Assembly (NCBI GenBank): GCA_000708835.1
Contig: DF237485.1
Span: forward strand, 1-60,623
DNA: 60,623 bases
Origin: Klebsormidium nitens
Lineage: Eukaryota; Streptophyta; Klebsormidiophyceae; Klebsormidiales; Klebsormidiaceae
Reading direction: 5' to 3'
Part shown: in pieces, positions 8,161 to 16,999 of the stretch
Layout: the number at the start of each line of letters is the position of its first letter
Position numbering within the stretch: position 1 is the stretch's first letter
Notes under the pieces: generated by a model
What the model saw: only the letters and a program-made list of their open reading frames with translations
Told to the model about the DNA's origin: nothing
Database searches by the model: none
Position numbers and translations under genes: made by a program

Positions 8161-11100
8161 TTGAGGCTTCTGAGTGCATAGAACACCCGTTCCGTGAGTT
8201 GAAGATAACCTTGAACATTAAGTTGATTATTTACATTAATCATTCCATTTACGTTCAGATTCCCGAGATTAGAACAGTTCCCGTTGGTATCAACGGAGAG
8301 CAGATTCGACCACGAAGTATAGTTCGAATTGAACGGCTTGCAGACATTGAACGCCGCCGCAGAATAACTACCACTGATGACGGCTCTCACTTGACCACCA
8401 GCCCACTGACCAAATCCGTACCGATCACTTCCACCATAATTTGCAACAGTCATCCATCCAGGGTCTGAAGCAGGAAATTGAAGTCCTCCAGTAGCACATG
8501 TTGCAACTCCGTTGACGCAATTGGAGGCGTTGATAGCGGCGTTCGATACGGTAGTGAAAGCGGGCGAGGTATTACTTAAAACCGCGGGTACACCTGTCAA
8601 GTAAGAGTATGCCAAGTTTCCTTGTAGCGTGGTACAGTTAACAGTTCCACCCACGTCTAACATAAACCCAGGTGAAGCGTTATTGATACCTACGTACCCA
8701 GTGGAATAGGGTATCGTAAGAGGTCTGAGACTGTTCGAAGCACCATTCGATGTTCCAGAGAATAACATGTAGTAAGAACTTCCGTCGTAGCGGTGTATCA
8801 TGCTGTTGTTAGTTGAACCATACCAGTAGCGTGCATGACCAGCACCATCATACCCAAACAGACTGTTAGACCCTGCTATTGTGTTTCCAGCGATAACATT
8901 CGAAGTTTGAATGAGATTTCTGACATAAAGGTTTCCCGTATCAGCCGTAAGACTCATGAGGCAGCTCTCGTTATTGTTCTCCCAAATATACCCCTGCTGA
9001 GTGCCGCTTCCCGTCCGCATTAGGATATGGTGAGCAGTTCGTCCGTCAAGACTGATGCATGCCGTATTACTTGCTGCACTTTTACCAGCACCAGATTGGC
9101 ACATATACATCGACCAGTTCCCATCATTTGCATCCCAAAATCTAAGTCCTTTCTGATAACCCGTATCGCTTTGAGTGTTGATGCTAGTTATACCATACGA
9201 AGTAAGAGTGCCGCTATTAGACATATTTCCAGCAGCATTAAGAACTCCCGCAATGTTAACATTTCCAGAATTTGATAAAGTTGTACTTGCTATTGTTCCA
9301 GAATTAGAGAGAGTCGCCGATGAGATGAAACCACCCACCTGCAGGTTGCCCGCATTGGACAGATTACCTAGGAAAGTCGTGTCTCCAGTCCTACAATTGA
9401 AGAGATGTCTTTCTGTAGAGTCTATCAAACACCTGAAACTCAGTCCATACCAACTCGCAAGCCCCCCTTGATTTGATGACCCCCCGCCGTTGCTGCTAAA
9501 GGTTGCACCATCAACCCCGTTAGCCCACACATGTACACCAAAGTTCGTGTCGCTGTTTAGACCGACGCAAAAGTTGCTGGTGTACATTCTGAGAGTATTC
9601 GATGGCGTCTGCAGACTGTAGACGGAAAGCGACGTATTAGACACACCTACGTAAGACGGGACTCCCGTTATATTGCTCCAGCCAAGACTCGAACTGTTGG
9701 AGAGGAGAGTTGGTACGCTAGTGAGTAGACTATATGCCACGTTGTTGGAAAGCAGAGCAGGAAGCCCCGATAGGTTCGAGTAGCCGAGCGAACTTGAGTT
9801 CGACAACAAGCTCGGGACGCTAGTGAGTAGACTATATGCCACGTTGTTGGAAAGCAGAGCAGGAAGCCCCGATAAATTCGAGTAGCCGAGCGAACTTGAG
9901 TTCGACAACAAGCTCGGTACGCTCGTGAGATAACCCCACCCTAGCGAACCCGCCAGAAGATTCGCAACGAGAGTCCCACCGACCTGCATATTTCCAGAAT
10001 TACTATGAGTCGCAGATGTCAGCGTTCCCGATACGTTTGCTGTCCCGTTGATATCGAGAGTAGCGGACGGTGTAGTGGTACATACACCGAAGCGTCCGTT
10101 GCCCATACAATTGAATGATGCTGAACCAAGTTGTTGCCCCCACATACCGATTGCTCCGTAATTACTAGGACTTGCGTTCGAATAGAAGTTAAATGCATGC
10201 CAACTAGTATTGTAATTCGAAACCGTATTAACCCCTACGTTAAACAACATGTAGCTGTTGGAGTTGAGCGAAGGAGTGTAGAGTGATGACGAAATCCCAC
10301 TAGTAATGATCATATTACTGGTGATACTGAGACCTCCCGTGATTGTGGTTGCACCAGCGGCGAGCGTCCCAGTGATGGTCGCGTTTCCTCCGACAGAGAT
10401 GTTAGAGCCGAGAGTGAGGTTTGAGCGAATATTTACATGGTTATTCGACGTCTGAAGACCATTGAGCTGGAACAGACCGTTGCTCGTGGTGGTCAGGCTG
10501 TAGGTATTGAGGGTTAAATTTGAATTCTGATTAGAGTCCCTGTATACGATACACGAGTCTTTGATGACAGTACTCCACTGTCCGATTTCCATGTATGAAG
10601 CTTGGTCTTTCAGTTTGATGAAACCTTGAGTAAAATTCATGAGGGTAGTTAGTCCACTGTCTGCAGACTGAAGCAGACTCGAGACAGCACCAGCCCCGTT
10701 GAAAGCTTGAAATGCACCGAAGGCTATACCCGCTGCTCCAAGTACTGTACCGCCTACAGCGAGGGCGTTGGTCGTGGAATCGAAACTGGGTTTATTTGTT
10801 AGACTAGAGTAGTCGATCGCAGTGGCTGTTAAACGATAGTTGCTTAGACTATTGCTCGAGAATATTCCGATGTTGCTGGCGAAGACGCTTGTGTTCGATC
10901 CAAAGGTAGAGCGGTTTGTGTTGCTGTTGATTAGAGCAAACAACACGTTGCTTGTACTGTAATTGCTCGTGTTGTTCGAGCAAAATACCCCAAGATTGGA
11001 AGAGAATGTGGAGGTGTTCGAGGAAAAAACGGTTGAATTACTACAGTAGATTCCTAGATTCGATGCGTAGTAAAAGTTGCTTGTAGAGAAATTGCTGAGG

Positions 11101-12242
11101 GCGACTAGATTGTTGCTGGCATAGTAGAAGTTGCTTGTCGAGAAATTGCTAAGGGCGACCAGACTATTAGACGTTGCAACACTAGTGTTGCTTCCGAAAG
11201 TATCTCGAGAAACATTTGAGTTGATAAAAGCAAAAACAGTATTGCTCGTGCTGTAATTTGATAGACTATTACTGCCAAAAACAGACGTGTTGCTTCCAAA
11301 AGTTGCATTGCTGTAGATTGAATTTGAGAAGGACGTGATCGTAGCAGTAGAAGCAAGGGTATTAATCTGATTACTAGAATAAGTAGCTGTGTTGCTGTCG
11401 TACAATCTTAGGGGATAGAAAGTGTTAGACGTGACAAAGGTCGGAATCAGATTGGAACAAAAGTTTCCTGTCGTCTGAGCGGCAGTCGCTGCGTTGGACG
11501 CGAAGACGCTCTGGTTCGAAGTGTAAACGTATCTCGGGTAAATGTCGTTGGAAAAACCTTGAATTGTAGTAAAAGATGAGTTGCTTAATGTGCTTATTGC
11601 ACTGCTGTTGCTTGAAACAGAAGAAGCAAGAGTCTGCAACTGATTCGAAAGCGAAGAAAGTTGTACATTTGAAAGAGTTCCCACGGTTGCAGACGATACA
11701 ACAACCGACGGGGCGGTTAATACTCCAGCAACCGTAACATCCTGTAGAAATTCGGCAGCGTTACTGATGGAGAAAGCTGGATCTATCTGAACACTGCTAA
11801 CAATATTAGAACCGTTTGAGGATGTAGCAGAAAACACGAAATAACCGCCTGTTGGGTTAATCTCTGCTGTCAGCGGGTACGAAAATTGTATAGCATCGTT
11901 GACATATAATCTCAGGGTCGTAAGGGTTTGTCTTAGGGCGATTAAGTTATTGCTCGCAAGAGGTAACGGGTATGTATTCGAAGATAGAAGGGTGTTCGAA
12001 CCTGAATAGAGCGATATGTTGGAAGCAAACTGATTCAGTTTGACAGAATACTGGACGTTCAACGAATCTCCCCAGGTTAACGATGTAGTATTGACCTGTC
12101 CAGTCTGGTTAAGATAGTATCTGCAAAGAAACGAATTCGCTGGAGCGACTGAGACTGTAGCGACTCCAGTCTGACTTGCACCGCTGGTCAAGTAGACTTG
12201 ATTGTTTGACAGAATTGCAGCATTCGAAAGAGTCAGACTCAT
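8148..12242 (-). CDS. Giant S/N-rich fibre-like adhesin
   Basis: 1364 aa, very large for a PLV gene. The N-terminal 150 residues look like a compact beta domain. Residues about 200-470 are built on repeating SN, STSN and FGSNTS units, including an 18-residue tandem unit (NLVALSNFSTSNFYYASN). A phage-tail-fibre-like YSSLTNKPS motif and an Ala/Gly-rich hydrophobic stretch follow near 480-510. Residues about 775-842 are two copies of a 34-residue repeat encoded by a 102-bp DNA duplication. This organisation fits a long trimeric fibre. The last 14 residues (ERVFYALRSLKWCG) differ sharply in composition from the rest, which hints at a frameshift near the 3' end. Confidence 0.75.
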   Translation of the reverse strand: MSLTLSNAAILSNNQVYLTSGASQTGVATVSVAPANSFLCRYYLNQTGQVNTTSLTWGDSLNVQYSVKLNQFASNISLYSGSNTLLSSNTYPLPLASNNLIALRQTLTTLRLYVNDAIQFSYPLTAEINPTGGYFVFSATSSNGSNIVSSVQIDPAFSISNAAEFLQDVTVAGVLTAPSVVVSSATVGTLSNVQLSSLSNQLQTLASSVSSNSSAISTLSNSSFTTIQGFSNDIYPRYVYTSNQSVFASNAATAAQTTGNFCSNLIPTFVTSNTFYPLRLYDSNTATYSSNQINTLASTATITSFSNSIYSNATFGSNTSVFGSNSLSNYSTSNTVFAFINSNVSRDTFGSNTSVATSNSLVALSNFSTSNFYYASNNLVALSNFSTSNFYYASNLGIYCSNSTVFSSNTSTFSSNLGVFCSNNTSNYSTSNVLFALINSNTNRSTFGSNTSVFASNIGIFSSNSLSNYRLTATAIDYSSLTNKPSFDSTTNALAVGGTVLGAAGIAFGAFQAFNGAGAVSSLLQSADSGLTTLMNFTQGFIKLKDQASYMEIGQWSTVIKDSCIVYRDSNQNSNLTLNTYSLTTTSNGLFQLNGLQTSNNHVNIRSNLTLGSNISVGGNATITGTLAAGATTITGGLSITSNMIITSGISSSLYTPSLNSNSYMLFNVGVNTVSNYNTSWHAFNFYSNASPSNYGAIGMWGQQLGSASFNCMGNGRFGVCTTTPSATLDINGTANVSGTLTSATHSNSGNMQVGGTLVANLLAGSLGWGYLTSVPSLLSNSSSLGYSNLSGLPALLSNNVAYSLLTSVPSLLSNSSSLGYSNLSGLPALLSNNVAYSLLTSVPTLLSNSSSLGWSNITGVPSYVGVSNTSLSVYSLQTPSNTLRMYTSNFCVGLNSDTNFGVHVWANGVDGATFSSNGGGSSNQGGLASWYGLSFRCLIDSTERHLFNCRTGDTTFLGNLSNAGNLQVGGFISSATLSNSGTIASTTLSNSGNVNIAGVLNAAGNMSNSGTLTSYGITSINTQSDTGYQKGLRFWDANDGNWSMYMCQSGAGKSAASNTACISLDGRTAHHILMRTGSGTQQGYIWENNNESCLMSLTADTGNLYVRNLIQTSNVIAGNTIAGSNSLFGYDGAGHARYWYGSTNNSMIHRYDGSSYYMLFSGTSNGASNSLRPLTIPYSTGYVGINNASPGFMLDVGGTVNCTTLQGNLAYSYLTGVPAVLSNTSPAFTTVSNAAINASNCVNGVATCATGGLQFPASDPGWMTVANYGGSDRYGFGQWAGGQVRAVISGSYSAAAFNVCKPFNSNYTSWSNLLSVDTNGNCSNLGNLNVNGMINVNNQLNVQGYLQLTERVFYALRSLKWCG
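9717..9920. repeat. 102-bp tandem duplication inside the fibre gene
   Basis: Bases 9717-9818 and 9819-9920 are nearly identical (a few substitutions), and a third, divergent copy is recognisable beyond each end. The period is exactly 34 codons, so the frame is kept and the fibre shaft is lengthened. The near identity means the duplication is recent. Confidence 0.9.
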
Positions 12243-12270
12243 TATAATAATGAGGATACAAAAATGAGAA

Positions 12271-12876
12271 TCAGGTTTCGTGGCGGGCGACGTGAGCCTT
12301 GAAGTTTCTGCGAGTTATCTCTTTCGCACAGTGCGGACAAGATTCTCTTTGCTGACCGTAAACTTTCTGGTACGCGAGATACGCGACGCGGTGAGGGCTG
12401 TCTGGTCCCTGGTTTCTCTGCTTACTATATTCAGCAGTTCTGGCTTTGTAGTTCTTTCTATATGTTTTCCTCTGCTCGGCAATTTTCTCTCTATTCTCTT
12501 CGAGAAACTTTTTCTTCTTCTCAGCAATATCATCCTTGTTGTCTTCATAGTATTTCTTCTTGGTGCGACCAGGTATGTTGTGGTTCAATGTACCGATTTT
12601 GCGAATCCACACTGCTTCGCGAGCATGAAGTTGATCTTTTGACTCGCAAGGACATTCTTCCAATAACTCAAGATGTATCCCGTTCCATCTATTTGGTAGA
12701 GAGTTCACAAGACTATAGATTGGATAGTTAGAAAACTTGTCCACTTTCGAATGTGCAACATGACCCGTACGTCTTCCACTTAGATGCTTTTTAGTCGTAC
12801 TCCCAACGTAAATATGTTCTTTTCCCTCATGGTTGATGCGGATAGCGTAAATCTTTCCCTGAGCATAGTTGACCAT
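12271..12876 (-). CDS. GIY-YIG endonuclease-like protein with C-terminal zinc finger (copy 2)
   Basis: 201 aa. GIY-YIG motifs near the N-terminus (IYAI, then IYVGST), a glutamate in LLEECPCESKDQL, and a conserved IGTLN segment followed by IPGRT shared with copy 3. A Lys/Glu-rich helical linker of about 50 residues leads to a C-X2-C-X11-H-X3-H zinc finger. It lies between the two fibre genes on the same strand, a position typical of free-standing mobile endonucleases that spread a neighbouring locus; that role is inference. It starts at an ATG behind an AT-rich leader without the TATAAA-ATG arrangement. Confidence 0.8.
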   Translation of the reverse strand: MVNYAQGKIYAIRINHEGKEHIYVGSTTKKHLSGRRTGHVAHSKVDKFSNYPIYSLVNSLPNRWNGIHLELLEECPCESKDQLHAREAVWIRKIGTLNHNIPGRTKKKYYEDNKDDIAEKKKKFLEENREKIAEQRKTYRKNYKARTAEYSKQRNQGPDSPHRVAYLAYQKVYGQQRESCPHCAKEITRRNFKAHVARHET

Positions 12877-12909
12877 TCTTGTCTTTTTATGTTGTTTTCT
12901 CCTTAAATA

Positions 12910-14058
12910 TTAATAATTGAAAACAGATTTGGAAAAATTCCCTCTCCATCCAGCAGTGCTTGGAATCGATGGCATGTTTACTGTGCCTGAAGTTAGGTCT
13001 GTGAAGTTTACCGCATCGTTTGGATAGAAGGTGCCCGAAGAGTCAAGGATTAATCTAGCATTATCTCCATACAACCCTGGAGTCATTCCACCTGTCGCCT
13101 GAATACCTGAACCAATCTGGACAATAGAACTTCGTACAACCCCACCACATACCACGTCTTTTCCACTGTAAAGATTTGAATTTACGAACACATTAGATGA
13201 ACTGGTGGCCAGCGCCGGTGTGTTCAAATTACTTGTCAGATAGAAACTACTGACATTAGAAAGATCGCAGTTGGAATTAATCACAAGGCTTTGAGAAATC
13301 ATGTTTGAACCATTGCTATATGCCATACTGACCGTTATTTGACCAAAGTCTTGGGTAATCGTACTGCTATTGGACTGGTTAAGAACCTTCAAAATGAGAT
13401 TGCTTTGATTTGCTTGGATGCCAGAGACAGAGTAAGGAAGAAAGGGGTTCAAAGGGTTTGATGTGGCCTGAACCCAACGAAAATTACTTTCACTGATTGA
13501 GAAGTTAGAAGCAGAGATTCTTACAAACCCGTTTGAGTAAGAGGAAAGACTTAGGTTGCACGAACTGGCAACACTCAGATCGTAAGCCGCGTTTGAACCA
13601 TTACTTAAAGTATTCCAATTAGATAAAGAGAGACCTGAAATGAATCTTGTTGAAATGCTGTTAGTGTTGGTTATGTTGCTGGTTATCATAGCACTGCTTA
13701 CATTCAGAGACACGTTGCAAGAGGTCGAGATTCTAGACCCCGCAAAATTTATCATGCCGAGCTGGCAATTCGATGTGGAGAATTGATTGCTGCCCATACT
13801 AATCGCTTGAGGGTATAGCGTTTCTGTCGTCATGTCAATCAGCAAATTAGACCCAGAAGTCGTGTTGTAAAGTGATCCGTTGTTAGTGCTGAACCCACCA
13901 GAAGGGATTCTATACACCTTAGACAAGTCAGAAAGGTACAGGTCATTCTTAACTCCGATAGAATAGTTAGAAGCGGCGAGAGGACGGCGAAATACACGCT
14001 CCCAAGCTACATTTATGGCGTTAGATGAAGTATCATTTGAGTCTCCAAGCAGGTCTTT
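12910..14058 (-). pseudogene. Distal part of the second fibre gene, after an in-frame stop
   Basis: This frame is open directly after the TAA at 14059-14061 and in the same frame as the upstream ORF. It encodes about 382 residues of fibre-like S/N/T-rich protein, beginning with a compact segment (SSNAINVAWERVFRRPL, then YSIGVKNDLYLSDL) that has no ATG. The first ATG is well inside the S/N-rich part; a TTG at 13926 is the only nearby alternative. I read it as the C-terminal two thirds of one fibre gene broken by a nonsense mutation or joined by stop read-through. A separate gene with a non-ATG start is less likely. Confidence 0.6.
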
Positions 14059-14685
14059 TTAAGGATCGGTTATCTCATCGGGTAAAGCGGGCGTTGGACT
14101 GACAAGTCCTTTAAGTGCATTGTACAAATCATAGCTTAAAGAAGCTAGATCGAAAGCGCTCTGAGCCAGATTGAAAATGTCGAGTCCTTCGTCTGATTCT
14201 GGAATGTTTTTAAGAGATGCCCAATCGATTTTGCTGTTGCTATCGATTACAACGTTGTTCGACCTGTCTAAAAGCTGCGAGAGAATGTAAACGTTCGACC
14301 CAAGGACAGTCGTAGCATCTAGGTAATTTGCAAGCACAGAAGACGCAACAAGGTTGCTCGTGCAGGTCAGCGTACTGGTCTCCATGTTGACTGCATCAAC
14401 AACACCAGACGCTAGATTCTCAAGATAAAGATTACTCCCCGAACCTGTATTGAAAATAAGATTGGAGAAGCCAGCGTTTTGAGCTGACAACTGGGTCGTC
14501 TGTATGTTACTAGAAACCAGATTGGAAGAATATAGAAAGGTCGTCGCTGCCAGGTAAGACTCTGTAAAGACAAAGTCGCCGTTGCACGATGTGATATTGC
14601 TGGTGCTGACCACTCCGTGAAGGGCATCGACTGCCACTGTATCTTCTAGATCTTCTAGATAGCCACTGGCGACAAAATAGTTCAT
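14059..14685 (-). CDS. Proximal part of the second fibre gene
   Basis: 208 aa with a good ATG at 14685. The body is S/N/L-rich like the giant fibre. It has a tail-fibre-like IDWASLKNIPES motif near residue 155 and an acidic, proline-containing end before TAA. The frame continues without another stop for 382 codons beyond that TAA, so full length would have been about 591 residues. If the TAA is real and not bypassed, the product is a shaft-only fragment lacking the distal domain. An attachment protein or base segment of a fibre is the inferred role. Confidence 0.65.
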   Translation of the reverse strand: MNYFVASGYLEDLEDTVAVDALHGVVSTSNITSCNGDFVFTESYLAATTFLYSSNLVSSNIQTTQLSAQNAGFSNLIFNTGSGSNLYLENLASGVVDAVNMETSTLTCTSNLVASSVLANYLDATTVLGSNVYILSQLLDRSNNVVIDSNSKIDWASLKNIPESDEGLDIFNLAQSAFDLASLSYDLYNALKGLVSPTPALPDEITDP

Positions 14686-14702
14686 TCTTTACTATATGAT
14701 CA

Positions 14703-15116
14703 TTAAAAAGTCAGGCTGATTGGCTTGTGTTGAACCTTTAGACTTTTGTAAGGTATTCGCTTGACCACCTGGTCAGCTTTGGCGATGTAGAAGTACTTCT
14801 TTTGTATCCCATAGTAGGTGGTCTGAGTCCTCGCGATCATAAGTCCGTAGACAGACGCCGCTGCTCGAAAGATGTGGATCGTGTCGACAATGGACAATTC
14901 TTTTTTGAAGTTGAACTCCCAGTCCTGCTTTAGATAATGGTCGCGAAGTTCTCCAAACAGGTCGGCAATCTTTGCCTGGGTTCGATTCTTTCTCATGTCG
15001 TCTTCAAACATGCAGTGCATGAACTTCCCATAGCGCTTGATCGGGAAGCAAGCCGCAACCTTGTCAAACAATTCTCTAGGAAAGTCTGGATTGTCAGAAT
15101 CCAGAAGGGTATCCAT
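14703..15116 (-). CDS. Unknown viral protein
   Basis: 137 aa from the ATG at 15116; the frame extends ten codons further up only through a TTG, which I reject. It is a mixed alpha/beta globular-looking protein with many aromatic residues (IKRYGKFMHCMFEDD near residue 30; YYGIQKKYFYIAKAD near 105) and a basic C-terminus. No family recognised. It is placed 17 bp upstream of the split fibre gene on the same strand. Confidence 0.5.
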   Translation of the reverse strand: MDTLLDSDNPDFPRELFDKVAACFPIKRYGKFMHCMFEDDMRKNRTQAKIADLFGELRDHYLKQDWEFNFKKELSIVDTIHIFRAAASVYGLMIARTQTTYYGIQKKYFYIAKADQVVKRIPYKSLKVQHKPISLTF

Positions 15117-15334
15117 GGTGCTTTGTATCTCTTGATATAAGAACAAAAAAAAAATGATTGATTTAGACCGCCAGATGTTGCTCGATCAGGCAATTAAGAA
15201 CATTACCAGCTTTTCCGGGAGACCGGACGGGTTTACATTACATCCCCGCCGCAATCAAGTACCAGACTGATAACTCTCCATTATGTCGCCTATAATCGAG
15301 CACATTTGGCTCAAAAAAAAGATTGGGTAGATGC
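15117..15334. other. Viral intergenic region
   Basis: Contains an A-run near 15147, a 38-codon plus-strand ORF at 15154-15270 that I cannot recognise, and possible signals for the minus-strand genes on either side. No confirmed feature. Confidence 0.3.
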
Positions 15335-15742
15335 TCAGTAGACAGGGTTGATGTATTGTACTTGCACACAATCACCGCTTTTTTCGACAATAGCGATCGG
15401 CAGCTTTGCTCCCGTACAGGTTGAGTCGACTTCTACGTCATCCTGATTGATTGTTGTTTGGGGAACACCGTTGATCAACCTGTTGCCTTTTGCATATAAA
15501 GAATCGATGTAAGCGTCATCGACATCTCTTGTTCCAATGGAAGCCCAGAATGGTTTTGGTAGATCAGGTCTTGTTGATGTAAAATTCATGTGCAAATGAA
15601 TCAGAAATTTAAGATTTGCTGTCTTTTCGCCTACATACACAGAAGTTGGGTTTAGCACAAGAATCTTCTCTAAAAGGCTCTCTTTAACTAGACTGGAATA
15701 ATTTTCAACAAAGTAAGCTTTTTTGCTTTCTGGGGTAGCCAT
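15335..15742 (-). CDS. Unknown viral protein with late-type promoter
   Basis: 135 aa, beta-rich and neutral, no membrane segment. No family recognised. TATAAA lies one base before its ATG, the same layout as the capsid gene, which suggests late expression and a virion role. The upstream gene at 15821 runs the other way, so the 78-bp gap must serve both. Confidence 0.5.
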   Translation of the reverse strand: MATPESKKAYFVENYSSLVKESLLEKILVLNPTSVYVGEKTANLKFLIHLHMNFTSTRPDLPKPFWASIGTRDVDDAYIDSLYAKGNRLINGVPQTTINQDDVEVDSTCTGAKLPIAIVEKSGDCVQVQYINPVY

Positions 15743-15743
15743 C

Positions 15744-15749
15744 TTTATA
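15744..15749 (-). promoter_or_regulatory. TATAAA element one base before the ATG of the 15335-15742 gene
   Basis: Minus-strand TATAAA, then G, then ATG; fifth example of the arrangement in this block. Confidence 0.5.
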
Positions 15750-15820
15750 TCTGATGAGATAATATTTCAAAGAGAGAAACGCGGATGGACATATCAAAAG
15801 AATTTCTAAATTGAATACAA

Positions 15821-16390
15821 ATGATGAAACTTTTATACTCTAATGGTAGAAATCTGGACGGTAGCCTGAAGATGTACAGAATTGACCGAACAAATGAGAC
15901 TGAGTGCGAAAAGTACAGTGCAATCGAAAAAATCAAAGATGAGGTCTATAAATATTATCCTACCGCGTGTGCAGAATTGAAGGTAGCCGAGGTACTATCG
16001 CCATCCAGCTATGAGAAAACTTTTCATGCAATGACCAATTTTCTAAGAATTGAAAACATTCAAACGGTTCATTATGTGTCAATTCAGGGGTCTCTTGAAC
16101 AGGATGAAGTTAAAATTACTTATAAGACACTCGTGAAAGAATCTATTGACATACGTGCTAAAGTTGCAGGTTCTGCAGATACTGTGCTTGACGCCGATAG
16201 TATTGAAGTAATTTTGTATAAGAAACGTAATTCTGATGACTTTGAAAACTTCGAGGCAAGGATATCCGTCAGATGCTACACTGTAGGAACCATTAATCAA
16301 TCAACGGTAACGTATTTGAATCCCATTCTTTGTGTAGAAGATTCCGAAGAAAAACAATGCATTTACCAAAGATACTTATATGCCCCATAA
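15821..16390 (+). CDS. Unknown viral protein
   Basis: 189 aa. The N-terminal half is mixed alpha/beta and charged; residues about 85-165 look like beta strands (VHYVSIQGSL; ARISVRCYTVGTINQ). No domain recognised and no membrane segment. Two adjacent ATGs open the frame (15821 and 15824). It lacks the TATAAA-ATG layout. It runs tail to tail with GIY-YIG copy 3, 21 bp apart. It may be an early or accessory gene. Confidence 0.5.
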   Translation: MMKLLYSNGRNLDGSLKMYRIDRTNETECEKYSAIEKIKDEVYKYYPTACAELKVAEVLSPSSYEKTFHAMTNFLRIENIQTVHYVSIQGSLEQDEVKITYKTLVKESIDIRAKVAGSADTVLDADSIEVILYKKRNSDDFENFEARISVRCYTVGTINQSTVTYLNPILCVEDSEEKQCIYQRYLYAP

Positions 16391-16411
16391 AAAAATGAAG
16401 GATTTAGACTG

Positions 16412-16957
16412 CTAGACTACGTCCGGGTGAATCCTTTTGATGTGTTGTTTAATCCAGTCTCTTCTGTAGTCTTTGTTGCAGTGTGGACATGTAAGACGTG
16501 TTGCTGAATATTCGCGAGTTTTTCTAAGATAATCTTCTTTGTTTGCTTCGTAATACTTCTTGTTCCGATCCTTTATTTCTGCTTTCTGCGTGGAACGACT
16601 TTCCTTGCTCTTTGCATTATGGACATCCTTGTTTTCCTCCCAATATTCTTTATAAGTTCTTCCTGGAATCTGCTTGTTCAATGTTCCAAGTTTACGAATC
16701 CATTCTGCTTCTTTAGCAAACAGTTGATCTTTCGAATCGCATGGAAATTCTTCAATCAATTCAAGTTGTACATCTTTCCATTGGTTTGGCAATAATTTGA
16801 CCAAAGTGTATAGTGCGTGGTTTTGCAAATTTGCCCATTTCGAATGACCGATATGACTTTGCTTTCTCTGACTGAGCCACTTCTTGCAAGTGCTTCCTAC
16901 GTAGACCTCGTGCCCGATGACAATCTTGTAGATCTTGGCTTGTTGATAGTTGACCAT
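16412..16957 (-). CDS. GIY-YIG endonuclease-like protein with C-terminal zinc finger (copy 3)
   Basis: 181 aa. GIY-YIG motifs at the N-terminus (IYKI, then VYVGST), a conserved LIEEFPCDSKDQL acidic region, LGTLN and IPGRT, a charged helical linker and a C-X2-C-X11-H-X4-H zinc finger. Copy 2 is its closest relative, also starting MVNY; copy 1 is more distant. It probably binds DNA through the linker and finger and nicks or cuts through the N-terminal domain. Its neighbours are orphan viral genes. Confidence 0.8.
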   Translation of the reverse strand: MVNYQQAKIYKIVIGHEVYVGSTCKKWLSQRKQSHIGHSKWANLQNHALYTLVKLLPNQWKDVQLELIEEFPCDSKDQLFAKEAEWIRKLGTLNKQIPGRTYKEYWEENKDVHNAKSKESRSTQKAEIKDRNKKYYEANKEDYLRKTREYSATRLTCPHCNKDYRRDWIKQHIKRIHPDVV

Positions 16958-16999
16958 TTTTAACTATTTAAAGCACAATACCTTTAAGTACTAATAAAG

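Noticed and set aside
9690-9960. CRISPR-like array
   Set aside because: The regular repeat is two adjacent 34-codon units in an open coding frame, without spacers.
15154-15270. 38-codon plus-strand ORF in a viral gap
   Set aside because: Too short, no recognisable motif, no promoter-like layout; left as unannotated intergenic.
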